From Dokdonella_A sp040005635 (GTDB taxonomy: Bacteria; Pseudomonadota; Gammaproteobacteria; Xanthomonadales; Rhodanobacteraceae): a stretch of 64,000 bases of DNA. Below the pieces are notes generated by a model that saw nothing but the letters and a program-made list of their open reading frames with translations, was not told the DNA's origin and ran no database searches. The stretch lies in NCBI GenBank assembly GCA_040005635.1, contig JBDTYM010000001.1:41324-105323 (forward strand). Reading direction: 5' to 3'. Positions 24,146-32,099 of this stretch are shown here, one piece after another. The translations under genes and the position numbers were made by a program. How positions within the stretch are numbered: the stretch's first letter is position 1; every line of letters begins with the position of its first letter.

Positions 24146-25130
24146 GGCGTTGTTCCACGACAGCCCGGAACGCCTGGGCCATCCTCACTACGATGTCGAT
24201 CTCGTGTCGCCCGAGGTACCGAGCGGCGCTGCATGGCTGGCCAATTGCCTGCTCGAACTCGGAGTCAGCGTGTGGAAGCCGTGGGGCAGCGACGACCGCG
24301 CACACTGGCTGTCCCTGGGCGGACTGCGCCATCGCTATGTCGGCGGCGACAACGGCTGGTCGCGTGTCTTGCCCGCACTGCGCGACGGACGCGAGTTCGC
24401 ATTTCGTGCGCAACCTTGCGTGCGTGCCCATCACGCATGGCCCAACGCGCATCCAGCCACGCGACTGACGCTTCTGTTCGTGCGCGATCCGCGCGACGCA
24501 TTGTATTCCGCCTGGCAACGGTCGCGTCGCCTCGACGCGATCCCGCCCGAGCAGGATTTCGTCGCGTTCTGCAGCAGTCCGTTCTTCCACTTTCCAATTT
24601 CTCGGCAGGATCACCTGCTGCTCTTCCTGCGCGTATGGCGCCGCGCCCTGGATTCTGCAACGGGACATGTCACGCGCTTCGAGGACTATCGGCGCGACCC
24701 GATTGGCACCCTGCTCGCCGCCCAGCGTCATGCCGGCATCGATGCGAGCTCGCAAGCCGTGCAGGCTGCGGTGGCGGCGTCGTCGGTGGAGCGCCTGAAA
24801 GTCGAGGACAGGCGTCTGCAGGAGATCGGCGTGGTGCCCTCGACGATCGTGCGCGGCGAGCCACCCGGCGAGTACCAACGGCATTGCGACGACGAGGCGC
24901 AGCGTCGGGTCGGCAGCCGTTTCGGCGATATCTGCGCGTGGCTCGGCTATACCCCGCCGGCGGCCGCAGAAGCCGAGCGTCGCCTGCATTCGCGAGAACA
25001 GGTGCACGCCGGCATCCTGAGCGCGCTGGGCAAGACGGGCGTATGCATCGACAGCGCTGGCTGGCTCGCTTCGGCGATCTTCGACTGCGCCGCCGACATC
25101 GATTTCGCAACATCTGCGTCCACCGGATGA
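24135..25130 (+). CDS. Sulfotransferase-fold protein (candidate phosphoramidate transferase)
   Basis: A 331-residue protein with the two nucleotide-binding signatures of cytosolic sulfotransferases: a 5'-phosphate loop (VPSGAAWLANCLLELG, about residues 28-43) and a 3'-phosphate motif LLFVRDPRDALYSAWQRSRR. VTRFEDYRRDP later matches the family RYEDL element. Sulfotransferases recognise a 3'-phosphonucleotide donor. The previous gene is predicted to make 3'-phospho-CDP-amidate, so this protein is the natural candidate to move (methyl)phosphoramidate onto an acceptor. This is inference; a true PAPS-dependent enzyme remains possible. It is the last gene of the coupled block (11-nt overlap). No signal peptide or membrane span is seen. 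Confidence 0.82.
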   Translation: MSARALFHDSPERLGHPHYDVDLVSPEVPSGAAWLANCLLELGVSVWKPWGSDDRAHWLSLGGLRHRYVGGDNGWSRVLPALRDGREFAFRAQPCVRAHHAWPNAHPATRLTLLFVRDPRDALYSAWQRSRRLDAIPPEQDFVAFCSSPFFHFPISRQDHLLLFLRVWRRALDSATGHVTRFEDYRRDPIGTLLAAQRHAGIDASSQAVQAAVAASSVERLKVEDRRLQEIGVVPSTIVRGEPPGEYQRHCDDEAQRRVGSRFGDICAWLGYTPPAAAEAERRLHSREQVHAGILSALGKTGVCIDSAGWLASAIFDCAADIDFATSASTG

Positions 25131-25180
25131 GTGGGCGCCGACGGCTCCTGTCGTGCGCGTTGCCCAGCGTTCGAAAGTGC

Positions 25181-26356
25181 TTACGCCGAAATCGCCAAGC
25201 GCTCGCTGCGATAGATCTGCGCAGTGACCAGGTACATCAGCAGCGCGGCAACCGCGGTGCAGCCGAAGCAAAGACCTAATTGCATCATGCCGACGGCATC
25301 TCCGCGCAACAATCGCGTGATCGCGATCTGCTGTCCCATCAGCGGCACCGTGTACATCCAGGCCTGCGTCTTGATCGGGAACACCGACAGCATCAGTGTC
25401 GGGATCACGGGTACGAACATCAGCAGCGAGAGATAAGTCTGCGCCTCACGGAAGCTCTTCGCGAACGCGGCTGCAAGCGTCTGCAGCGTTGCCAGCAGAA
25501 ACACCAGGGGCAGCATCGCGAACAGTGTCAGCACGGCGAAGCGCGGACCGATTTCCAGGGTCATGCCGAGCTTCTCGGTCGGCAGGAACTGACCGGCGAC
25601 CGAGAACGCGACGATGCTGATCAGCAACGTCGTCAGCGCGAACACGCTGGTCGCGGCGAGCTTGCCGGCGAGGATCTGGTTGCGCGAGACCGGATTGACC
25701 AGCAGCGGTTCCAGCGACTGGCGTTCACGCTCGCCAGCGGTGGTGTCGATCGCCAGCGCCATGCCGCCGACGAACACGCCGAGGATGAAGAAGTACGGCA
25801 ACATGCCGAACATCGTGCCGCTGCGCGACTGCGCGGTGGACTGATCGCGATCGGCAACGGCGAGCGGCCGGATCACGTCGGGCGACAGGCCGCGCGCGAC
25901 CAGGCGTAATGTGCCGGTGCGCTGGCCGTAGCTTTCGAGCAGCGCACGCAGGCGTCCGACCGAGCCTTGCGCATCGCGCTGCGACTGGTCGTAGATCAAC
26001 TCGACCTGCGCCGGTTCGCCCTTGTTCCAGGCTTCGGCATAGGTCGGCGGAATGCGCAGCACCACGTCGGCGTCGGTGTCGCGCACGGCGCGTTCCGGAT
26101 CATCGGGCGCCGGCTTGATCTCGACCCCACGCTGCTTCAGCGCGTCGATCAAGTTCGGCGCACGCTCGGCGCCGATCACCGGCAACGGCAGCGGCTTGTC
26201 GGCCTTCTCGATCTCGCGCGTGACGGCGGTATTGATGATCAGCACGAACACCAGCGGCGCGAACAGTGGGCCGGTCAGCAGCGTGTTGATGATCGTGCGG
26301 CGGTCGCGCAGATTCTCGCGCACTTCCTTCCAAAACACGGTGAGGGCGGAGTTCAT
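25181..26356 (-). CDS. ABC-2 type transporter permease (NatB-like)
   Basis: A 391-residue ABC permease. The N-terminal ALTVFWKEVRENLRDRRTI is characteristic of NatB/ABC-2 permeases. A first helix (about 27-45) is followed by a large extracytoplasmic domain (about 50-175). Five or more helices follow from YFFILGVFVGGMALAID onward, including ERERQSLEPLLVNPVSR, the coupling-helix-like stretch typical of this family. Family knowledge: NatAB exports Na+ or other small cations and related pairs export drugs. It follows the ATPase gene by 73 bp, a gap carrying a palindromic repeat, so it is probably cotranscribed. Confidence 0.9.
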   Translation of the reverse strand: MNSALTVFWKEVRENLRDRRTIINTLLTGPLFAPLVFVLIINTAVTREIEKADKPLPLPVIGAERAPNLIDALKQRGVEIKPAPDDPERAVRDTDADVVLRIPPTYAEAWNKGEPAQVELIYDQSQRDAQGSVGRLRALLESYGQRTGTLRLVARGLSPDVIRPLAVADRDQSTAQSRSGTMFGMLPYFFILGVFVGGMALAIDTTAGERERQSLEPLLVNPVSRNQILAGKLAATSVFALTTLLISIVAFSVAGQFLPTEKLGMTLEIGPRFAVLTLFAMLPLVFLLATLQTLAAAFAKSFREAQTYLSLLMFVPVIPTLMLSVFPIKTQAWMYTVPLMGQQIAITRLLRGDAVGMMQLGLCFGCTAVAALLMYLVTAQIYRSERLAISA

Positions 26357-26369
26357 TTTTTCCCTCCGC

Positions 26370-26397
26370 CGTCATTCGCGCGGACGCGGGAATGACG
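26370..26397. repeat. Single dRS3-like palindrome between the NatA- and NatB-like genes
   Basis: CGTCATTCGCGCGGACGCGGG followed by AATGACG is a palindromic unit of the repeat family found throughout this window (core CGTCATTCCCGCG). It occupies most of the 73-bp gap inside the ABC operon. Confidence 0.65.
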
Positions 26398-26429
26398 GCA
26401 AGGGATAATGGTTCGTTGCCGTTGCACGC

Positions 26430-27164
26430 TCATGCCGCCAGCCCCTCTTCCGAACCGATGATCTTCACGAACGCATCCTCGAGACTCGACTCGCCGGTCT
26501 GTGCGAGCAGCTGCGCCGGCGTCTCGTCGGCGACGACGCGACCGCGCGCGATGACGACGATGCGATCACACAACGCGCCGACCTCCTGCATGATGTGGCT
26601 GGAGAACAGCACGCAGCGGCCTTCGTCCTTCAGCTTGCGCATGAAGGTGCGCATCGCGCGCGTGGCCATCACGTCGAGGCCGTTGGTTGGCTCGTCGAGG
26701 ATCACGTTGCGCGGATCGTGGATCAGCGCGCGCGCGATCGCGGTCTTGACGCGCTGGCCTTGCGAAAAGCCTTCCGTGCGGCGCTCGGCAATGTCGCCCA
26801 TGTCGAGCGCGGCAATCAACTCGTCTGCGCGTCGGCGGCGCGTCGGCGCGTCGAGTCCCTGCAGGCGGCCGAAGTAGTCGATGTTCTCGCGTGCGCTGAG
26901 GCGCTTGTACAACCCGCGCGCGTCCGGCAGCACGCCGAGGCGACGGCGCTCGGCGAGCGGATCGACGGCGGCATCGATGCCGTCGATGAGCACCTGCCCG
27001 CGCTCGGGCTTCATCAACGTGTACAGCATGCGCAGCGTGGTCGTCTTGCCGGCGCCGTTCGGGCCGAGCAGGCCGGTGATCTCGCCGTCGCGAGCGACGA
27101 ATGAGACGCTGTCGACCGCCTTGACCACGCCGAACGTCTTGTGCAGGTCCTTCACCTCGATCAT
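26430..27164 (-). CDS. ABC transporter ATP-binding protein (NatA-like)
   Basis: A 244-residue ABC ATPase: Walker A GLLGPNGAGKTTTLRML, Q-loop region LGVLPDARGLYKRLSAREN, signature FSQGQRVKTAIARAL, Walker B NVILDEPTNGLDV and switch His in LFSSHIMQEV. The signature has FSQGQ rather than LSGGQ, usual in NatA-type ATPases. It energises the NatB-like permease encoded downstream. Its start overlaps the stop of the upstream hydrolase (27161-27164). Confidence 0.92.
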   Translation of the reverse strand: MIEVKDLHKTFGVVKAVDSVSFVARDGEITGLLGPNGAGKTTTLRMLYTLMKPERGQVLIDGIDAAVDPLAERRRLGVLPDARGLYKRLSARENIDYFGRLQGLDAPTRRRRADELIAALDMGDIAERRTEGFSQGQRVKTAIARALIHDPRNVILDEPTNGLDVMATRAMRTFMRKLKDEGRCVLFSSHIMQEVGALCDRIVVIARGRVVADETPAQLLAQTGESSLEDAFVKIIGSEEGLAA

Positions 27165-28723
27165 GGCGCGGCTCCGTTGAAGTCGATGAAGGCCGGTGTT
27201 GCGCCGAAGTCCGCGATGCAGCCGGCATCAAGGTTCTTGAGATCGAGCGTATCGACGAAGCGGTCGACGATCTTCGGCAGACAACCACGCCCCATCACGC
27301 TGTGGCCCTGCCCTTTGGCGACGAGCTGGCGACCGTTCGGCAGGCCCTTGAGGATCGCCTCGCCATAGCGCGGCGGTGTCACCGGGTCGAATTCGCCGGA
27401 CAGGATCAGCACGGGTTTGTCGCTCTGCACAGGCACATGGAAATCGGTCGGCCGCGTACCACGCGGCCAGATCCCGCACTGCTCGCGCAGCACGCGCACG
27501 AGTGCGTCGCCGAGCAGCAACGCAGCATCCTGTGGGCGGTCGACGAGCAGGTCGGCATCTTCGGCGCAGATCACCGACAGCTGCATGCCGCTGCCAGCGA
27601 TATCGGAAACCTCGTCCGCGATGAGTTCGGCCTGACCGACCAGCGGCGCGGTATCGCCCTTGAGCGCTCGATCGATGACCAACGGTAGCAAGGCACTCGT
27701 CTCCGGAGAATAGGCGAACAGCCGTACCAGCGAGGCAAGACCGTAGGCCCCGAGCGGCTTGCTTTCGCTCGCGTAGGTTCGTGGATGACGTAGGGTGACC
27801 TGTTGCGCCTGCGCGACGAGCGCATCGCGCAGGCGATAAAGATTCGCATACGGATCGCCGAATGCCTTGGCGCAAGCGGGCGTGCGCGTGCAGTCGGCGA
27901 ACTGCGCCTTCAGCGCAGCATCGAGATTGCTGGCGAACTCCGAACCCAGCACCAGTTCGTTCGGCGCCGGGCTGTCGAGCACGATGCTGCGCACACCCTC
28001 CGCATGACTGCGAAGGTATTGCTGCGCGACGCGCGTGCCATAGGAGACGCCGATCAGATCGAACTGCGGCGCGCCGAGCGCCTGGCGCACCGCCTCCAGA
28101 TCGCGCACCGCGGCGGTCGTTGTGTACTGCGCCGGATCCGCATTCTTCGCCACCTCGGCGAGGCAGGCACGCGTGGCTGCACGGATCTTCTCGAAATCGA
28201 TGCTGCCGGCGGACTGCGCGTCGGTGTCGTCGAGATCCTGCTTGCACTCCAGCGCATGCGAACCGCCGGTGCCGCGCTGGTCGAGCAGCAGCACGTTGCG
28301 ATGCCGCAGCAAGGGCGCGAACGCGCCCGCCGCACGCGGATACACCCCCGTTGCCGCCTGGCCCGGCCCGCCGGCGAGCAGCACGACGATATCGCGTGCA
28401 GCCACCGGCGCGTCGCTGCGGATCAGCGCAAGATGCAGGTCGATCTTGCGACCATCGGGCCGATCCCAGTTCTCCGGTACCTGGAACGGCGCGCAGAACG
28501 CCGCCGTCGTCGCTGCCGAATCGCGCTGATTGAGTTCGCACGGCGAGAACGCCAGCGTGCCCAGCGTGAAGCCGCGCTCGCCGCTCTTCTGCACGATGGC
28601 AGCCCCCTGCATCGAAACCGCAGCCCGCGTCGATTGCTGCAATGGCCACAGCCAGCGCTTGCCGGCAAATGCGCCGGCAGCGACCACGACCACCACGATG
28701 AGGAACAGAGTGCGCTTGTTCAT
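27161..28723 (-). CDS. TAP-like alpha/beta hydrolase (tripeptidyl-aminopeptidase / proline iminopeptidase family), exported or membrane-anchored
   Basis: A 520-residue S33-family hydrolase. An N-terminal signal anchor (KRTLFLIVVVVVAAGAFAG) is followed by an alpha/beta-hydrolase core: oxyanion VLLAGGPGQAATG, LLLDQRGTGGS, nucleophile GVSYGTR, and the C-terminal TAP-like domain with SGEFDPVTPPRYGE (Asp) and AKGQGHSVM (His). Six or more Cys suggest disulfides in the periplasm. Family knowledge: such enzymes trim N-terminal residues or short peptides. It is overlapped at both ends by the HTH gene and the ABC ATPase gene, so regulator, peptidase and transporter form one operon. Confidence 0.9.
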   Translation of the reverse strand: MNKRTLFLIVVVVVAAGAFAGKRWLWPLQQSTRAAVSMQGAAIVQKSGERGFTLGTLAFSPCELNQRDSAATTAAFCAPFQVPENWDRPDGRKIDLHLALIRSDAPVAARDIVVLLAGGPGQAATGVYPRAAGAFAPLLRHRNVLLLDQRGTGGSHALECKQDLDDTDAQSAGSIDFEKIRAATRACLAEVAKNADPAQYTTTAAVRDLEAVRQALGAPQFDLIGVSYGTRVAQQYLRSHAEGVRSIVLDSPAPNELVLGSEFASNLDAALKAQFADCTRTPACAKAFGDPYANLYRLRDALVAQAQQVTLRHPRTYASESKPLGAYGLASLVRLFAYSPETSALLPLVIDRALKGDTAPLVGQAELIADEVSDIAGSGMQLSVICAEDADLLVDRPQDAALLLGDALVRVLREQCGIWPRGTRPTDFHVPVQSDKPVLILSGEFDPVTPPRYGEAILKGLPNGRQLVAKGQGHSVMGRGCLPKIVDRFVDTLDLKNLDAGCIADFGATPAFIDFNGAAP

Positions 28724-28923
28724 CGGAATCCATTCTCCGGATCGAACATCGTTTCGATCGATTTGCGGAACAGCCTGGCGATGCGGAAAGCGAGCGGCAG
28801 GCTCGGATCATACTTGCCTGTCTCGATCGCGTTGATCGTCTGCCGCGACACCTCGAGATGTTCGGCGAGCATGGCTTGCGACCAGCCCTTGACCTCGCGC
28901 AGCTCGCGTATCCGATTGTTCAT
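28720..28923 (-). CDS. Small XRE-type helix-turn-helix regulator
   Basis: A 67-residue stand-alone HTH protein of the YozG/DUF-HTH3 kind. The sequence IRELREVKGWSQAMLAEHLE with VSRQTINAIETGKYDPSLPL is the classical five-helix XRE domain with no effector domain. Family knowledge: these tiny regulators usually sit beside membrane-protein or transporter genes. It begins the HTH-hydrolase-NatAB operon and overlaps the hydrolase start by 4 nt, so autoregulation of the operon is likely. Confidence 0.9.
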   Translation of the reverse strand: MNNRIRELREVKGWSQAMLAEHLEVSRQTINAIETGKYDPSLPLAFRIARLFRKSIETMFDPENGFR

Positions 28924-29452
28924 CGATCGTGCCGAGGAGCTGGGGATCGCGCCGCCGATTGCATTGCGAATACGATCGGTCCTGCAACGATGAGCGGCCG
29001 CTCGAGCAGAATAACTTGGGCGAGCAGGTCGAAATCCGTGGTGAGTCGAGGAGCAATGGCTAGAACGGGCCTGCCTGCTTCCAGCTCCGTGCGCTGACGC
29101 GGTGGATGCGTGCGCCGAATGCGGCCGAACGCCAGGTGCCGAAGTCGCCGAAGCAGCGACATCACGGACGATGCCGCCAGCCTGCGCAAGCCTTGAGCCG
29201 CGAGCAGCAGCGTTGCCTCGGGCGAGACGGCGGCGCAGCGCGCGAACGTGCGCAGGAACGCCGCCGACCCATCGCAGCGCGCGACTCCGGCTCAGCGACA
29301 ATCCTTGCGGACCCTCTGCGCCCTCGTGTCAAGCAAACTCCTCATAATCACCCTATTTCAGCCCTGGCAGCTAAGTCAAGCATGCTTTACACATGGACGC
29401 TTCGACGCGGTTTTGAGCCAGGCGCGGGCCATCACTGCACGAGATACATGGC
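28924..29452. other. 529-bp stretch without a confident gene, upstream of the HTH operon
   Basis: It lies between the end of ilvN and the HTH gene. A minus-strand reading frame (28920-29189, 89 codons) ends in an ATGA overlap with the HTH start and contains a mildly hydrophobic stretch. It has no family match and is rich in Arg/Ala/Pro, so I do not call it a gene. On the minus strand TTGACT near 29374, followed about 17 bp later by ATAGGG, is a weak promoter candidate. Confidence 0.4.
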
Positions 29453-29956
29453 CTAGCCGGCCACGGCGAGCACCGCTGTGCCGCGCTCGAGCGCCGCCGT
29501 CCCGCTGCGCGCCAGTTCGAGCAGGCGCGCGACGTCGCCGAGTTCGCCGAGGAACGTGTTCACCTCGGCGCCGGTGCCGGTGTACTCGACCGTGCGCACG
29601 CCGGCGCTGATATCGAGCACCTGCGCGCGCGGATGACGCCGCATCGTCGCGACGAAACGCGTCAGCGCGTCCGGCTCGACGTCGATCTTCACCATCAGCA
29701 GCTCCGATTCCAGATGCTCGCGACCGGTCAGGTCGACGATCTCGATCACGTCGATCAACTTGCGCGACTGCTTGATGATCTGATCGATTACCGCATCGTC
29801 GCCGACAGTCACCAGGGTCAAGCGCGACACCGACGTATCGTGCGTCGCCGCGACGGTCAGCGAATCGATGTTGTAGCCGCGCGCGGCGAACATGCCGGCG
29901 ACGCGTGCGAGCGCGCCGGCTTCGTTTTGCAGGAGGATGGAAATGATTCGACGCAT
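29453..29956 (-). CDS. ilvN: Acetolactate synthase small (regulatory) subunit
   Basis: A 167-residue regulatory subunit. An N-terminal ACT domain (MRRIISILLQNEAGALARVA with GYNIDSLTVAATHD) is followed by the C-terminal small-subunit domain (about residues 80-160, ending ...TGAEVNTFLGEL). It binds the large subunit, raises its activity and confers valine feedback inhibition. It is the last gene of the ilv-leu superoperon, 134 bp after ilvB, and that gap is filled by a palindromic repeat pair. Confidence 0.94.
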   Translation of the reverse strand: MRRIISILLQNEAGALARVAGMFAARGYNIDSLTVAATHDTSVSRLTLVTVGDDAVIDQIIKQSRKLIDVIEIVDLTGREHLESELLMVKIDVEPDALTRFVATMRRHPRAQVLDISAGVRTVEYTGTGAEVNTFLGELGDVARLLELARSGTAALERGTAVLAVAG

Positions 29957-29978
29957 GCAGTGGTCCCGGGTTCTCTGC

Positions 29979-30062
29979 CGTCATTCCCGCGCAAGCGGGA
30001 ATCCACGGTGCGTTGGTTGCGACTCGAAACGCCGATGGATTTCCGCGTTCACGGAAATGATG
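29979..30062. repeat. dRS3-like palindrome pair between ilvB and ilvN
   Basis: CGTCATTCCCGCGCAAGCGGG then AATCCA at the left, and a degenerate inverse copy (TTTCCGCGTTCACGGAAATGA) at the right, form two hairpins of the window-wide repeat family inside the ilv-leu operon. Confidence 0.65.
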
Positions 30063-30090
30063 TCGGCTTCGTAGCTGCTGCTCGAGTCGT

Positions 30091-31968
30091 TCAAAACATC
30101 TCCGCCGGCCCCGCCTCGCGCGCAACCGCGGCCGTGCGTGAGGGGATGTGGTCGCCGGTGATCATTTCGGCATAGCTCGCGCCGGGACCGACCATCGGAT
30201 ACACGCCGGCATCCGGATCGATCATGACTTCGAGGAACGCCGGACCGTCGAACGCGACAAACTCGGCAACGACGCGCGCGAGATCCTCGCGCTTGTCCAA
30301 GCGTCGCGCCCATGGAAAGCCATCGGCTTCGGCCGCCTTGACGAAATCCTTCTTGTGCAGACTCTTGTCGCTGCCGGAGAAGCGTCCCTTGAAGAACAAC
30401 TTCTGCCACTGCCGCACCATGCCGTCGCCGAAGTTGTTGAGCACGACGACCTTGATCGGCAGATTGTAGGTGGTGACGGTCTCGAGCTCGCCCAGGTTCA
30501 TGCGGATGCTGGCATCGCCGTCGATGTCGACGACCACTCGATCGCGTCGCGCGAACTGCGCGCCGATCGCTGCCGGCAGGCCGAAACCCATGGTGCCCAT
30601 CGAACCCGACGTCAGCCACAGGCGCGGCTCGCGGAAATCGAAATACTGCGCGGCCCACATCTGATGCTGGCCGACACCGGTACTGATGATCGCCTTGCCG
30701 CCGGTGCGCTTGTTGATTTCCTCGATCACCGCATACGGCTGGATCAGCGCAGCGTCGCGATCGTAGTTCATCGCATAGGTCTGCTTGAGTTCGGCGATAT
30801 GCGCATGCCAGGCCGCGAAGCGCGCCGCTGCGGTGGCTGCGACGCCCTTCGCCATGCCGAACGCGCGCAGGCGTTCGAGCGCGCGCGAAAGATCGCCAAG
30901 GTGGTGCCAGTCGACGCGCTTGACCTTGTTGATCTCGGCCGGATCGACATCGAGATGCGCGACGAACTTCGCGCGCGGTGCGAATTTCAGCGGCACGCCG
31001 GCGACGCGATCGTCGAAGCGCGCGCCGATCGCGAGCAGCAGGTCGCAATCCTCGATGGCATAGTTCGCGAACGCGGTGCCGTGCATGCCGAGCATGTGCA
31101 GCGACAGCGGCTCGGTCGTGTCGTAGGCGCCGAGGCCCATCAATGTCGTCGTGACGGGAATGCCGAACGCGTGCGCGAAATCGCGCAGGGCCTGCGCGGC
31201 CTCGGCCGCGATGACGCCGCCGCCGGCATAGATCAGCGGGCGTTCGGCGCGCACGAGCGCATCGAACAGTCGCGCACAGTCGGCATCGGCGAGCGTGGCT
31301 TCGGCGACCGCACGCAGGCGTGCGCGATAGCCCGGCACCGGCAGCACGCCGGTGCCGGCGAACAGCAGGTTCGCGTTCTGCACGTCCTTCGGAATATCGA
31401 CGACGACCGGACCCGGTCTGCCGCTGCGTGCGATTTCGAACGCGCTACGCAGCGTCGCCTCCAGCTTGGATGCATCGGTGACGAGGAACACGTGTTTCGC
31501 GCACGAGCCCATGATGCTGCTGATCGGCGCTTCCTGAAACGCATCCGTGCCGATGGCCGCAGTCGGCACCTGGCCGCACACCACCACGATCGGGATCGAA
31601 TCGGCCATCGCATCGCGCACCGGAGTGACCGTGTTGGTCGCACCCGGTCCCGACGTGACGAGCGCGACGCCGACCTTGCCGGACGCGCGCGCGTAACCCT
31701 GCGCCATGAAGCCGGCACCCTGCTCGTTCGCCGGCACGATCAATGGAAGCGGCTCGCTGCCGTCGCTGCGCGGATGCGCATGGTTGTAACGAAACACGGC
31801 GTCATAGACCGGCAGGATCGCGCCACCCGAATACCCGAAGATGACGTCGACGCCCTCGTCGGCGAGCACCTGCACGACGATGTCGGCGCCGGACAAGGTG
31901 GCGCCGGCGAGCGGGTGCCCGCTGCGAGCGACGTCGATTTCGCGGGGAGATTCGATCACGGCATTCAC
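30091..31968 (-). CDS. ilvB: Acetolactate synthase large (catalytic) subunit
   Basis: A 625-residue ThDP-dependent enzyme making 2-acetolactate or 2-aceto-2-hydroxybutanoate. The catalytic Glu region is FGYSGGAILPVYDA. The central FAD/DHAP-synthase-like domain follows, and the ThDP/Mg site is VVDIDGDASIRMNLGELET. It has normal length with an N-terminal extension of about 20 residues. It is cotranscribed with ilvC upstream and ilvN downstream. All three are needed for Ile, Val and Leu. Confidence 0.95.
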   Translation of the reverse strand: MNAVIESPREIDVARSGHPLAGATLSGADIVVQVLADEGVDVIFGYSGGAILPVYDAVFRYNHAHPRSDGSEPLPLIVPANEQGAGFMAQGYARASGKVGVALVTSGPGATNTVTPVRDAMADSIPIVVVCGQVPTAAIGTDAFQEAPISSIMGSCAKHVFLVTDASKLEATLRSAFEIARSGRPGPVVVDIPKDVQNANLLFAGTGVLPVPGYRARLRAVAEATLADADCARLFDALVRAERPLIYAGGGVIAAEAAQALRDFAHAFGIPVTTTLMGLGAYDTTEPLSLHMLGMHGTAFANYAIEDCDLLLAIGARFDDRVAGVPLKFAPRAKFVAHLDVDPAEINKVKRVDWHHLGDLSRALERLRAFGMAKGVAATAAARFAAWHAHIAELKQTYAMNYDRDAALIQPYAVIEEINKRTGGKAIISTGVGQHQMWAAQYFDFREPRLWLTSGSMGTMGFGLPAAIGAQFARRDRVVVDIDGDASIRMNLGELETVTTYNLPIKVVVLNNFGDGMVRQWQKLFFKGRFSGSDKSLHKKDFVKAAEADGFPWARRLDKREDLARVVAEFVAFDGPAFLEVMIDPDAGVYPMVGPGASYAEMITGDHIPSRTAAVAREAGPAEMF

Positions 31969-31996
31969 GGCAACGACACTCCACAGGGTTTTACTT

Positions 31997-32069
31997 CGTC
32001 ATTCCGGCGAACGCCGGAATCCATTTTGATCTTCAAGCTCGATGGATCCCGGCCTGCGCCGGGATGACG
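31997..32069. repeat. dRS3-like palindrome pair between ilvC and ilvB
   Basis: CGTCATTCCGGCGAACGCCGG then AATCCA, and an inverse arm GGATCCCGGCCTGCGCCGGG then ATGACG, form a pair of hairpins in the 131-bp gap within the operon. This copy has CCGGCG instead of CCCGCG cores with compensating changes on both arms, so the stem is conserved. Confidence 0.7.
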
Positions 32070-32099
32070 AGATCGGTTGCACGGACAATTCGGCTGCGA

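Noticed and set aside
23657..25130. Sulfate activation and sulfation genes (APS kinase plus sulfotransferase)
   Set aside because: No cysD/cysN sulfurylase or other sulfate genes are nearby, and both genes are fused by overlap to glutamine-kinase-, cytidylyltransferase- and C26-like genes, which fits phosphoramidate chemistry better.
28920..29189. 89-codon minus-strand frame overlapping the HTH start as ATGA
   Set aside because: The overlap is suggestive of coupling, but the translation is Arg/Pro/Ala-rich with no recognised domain or clear start signal; left unannotated.
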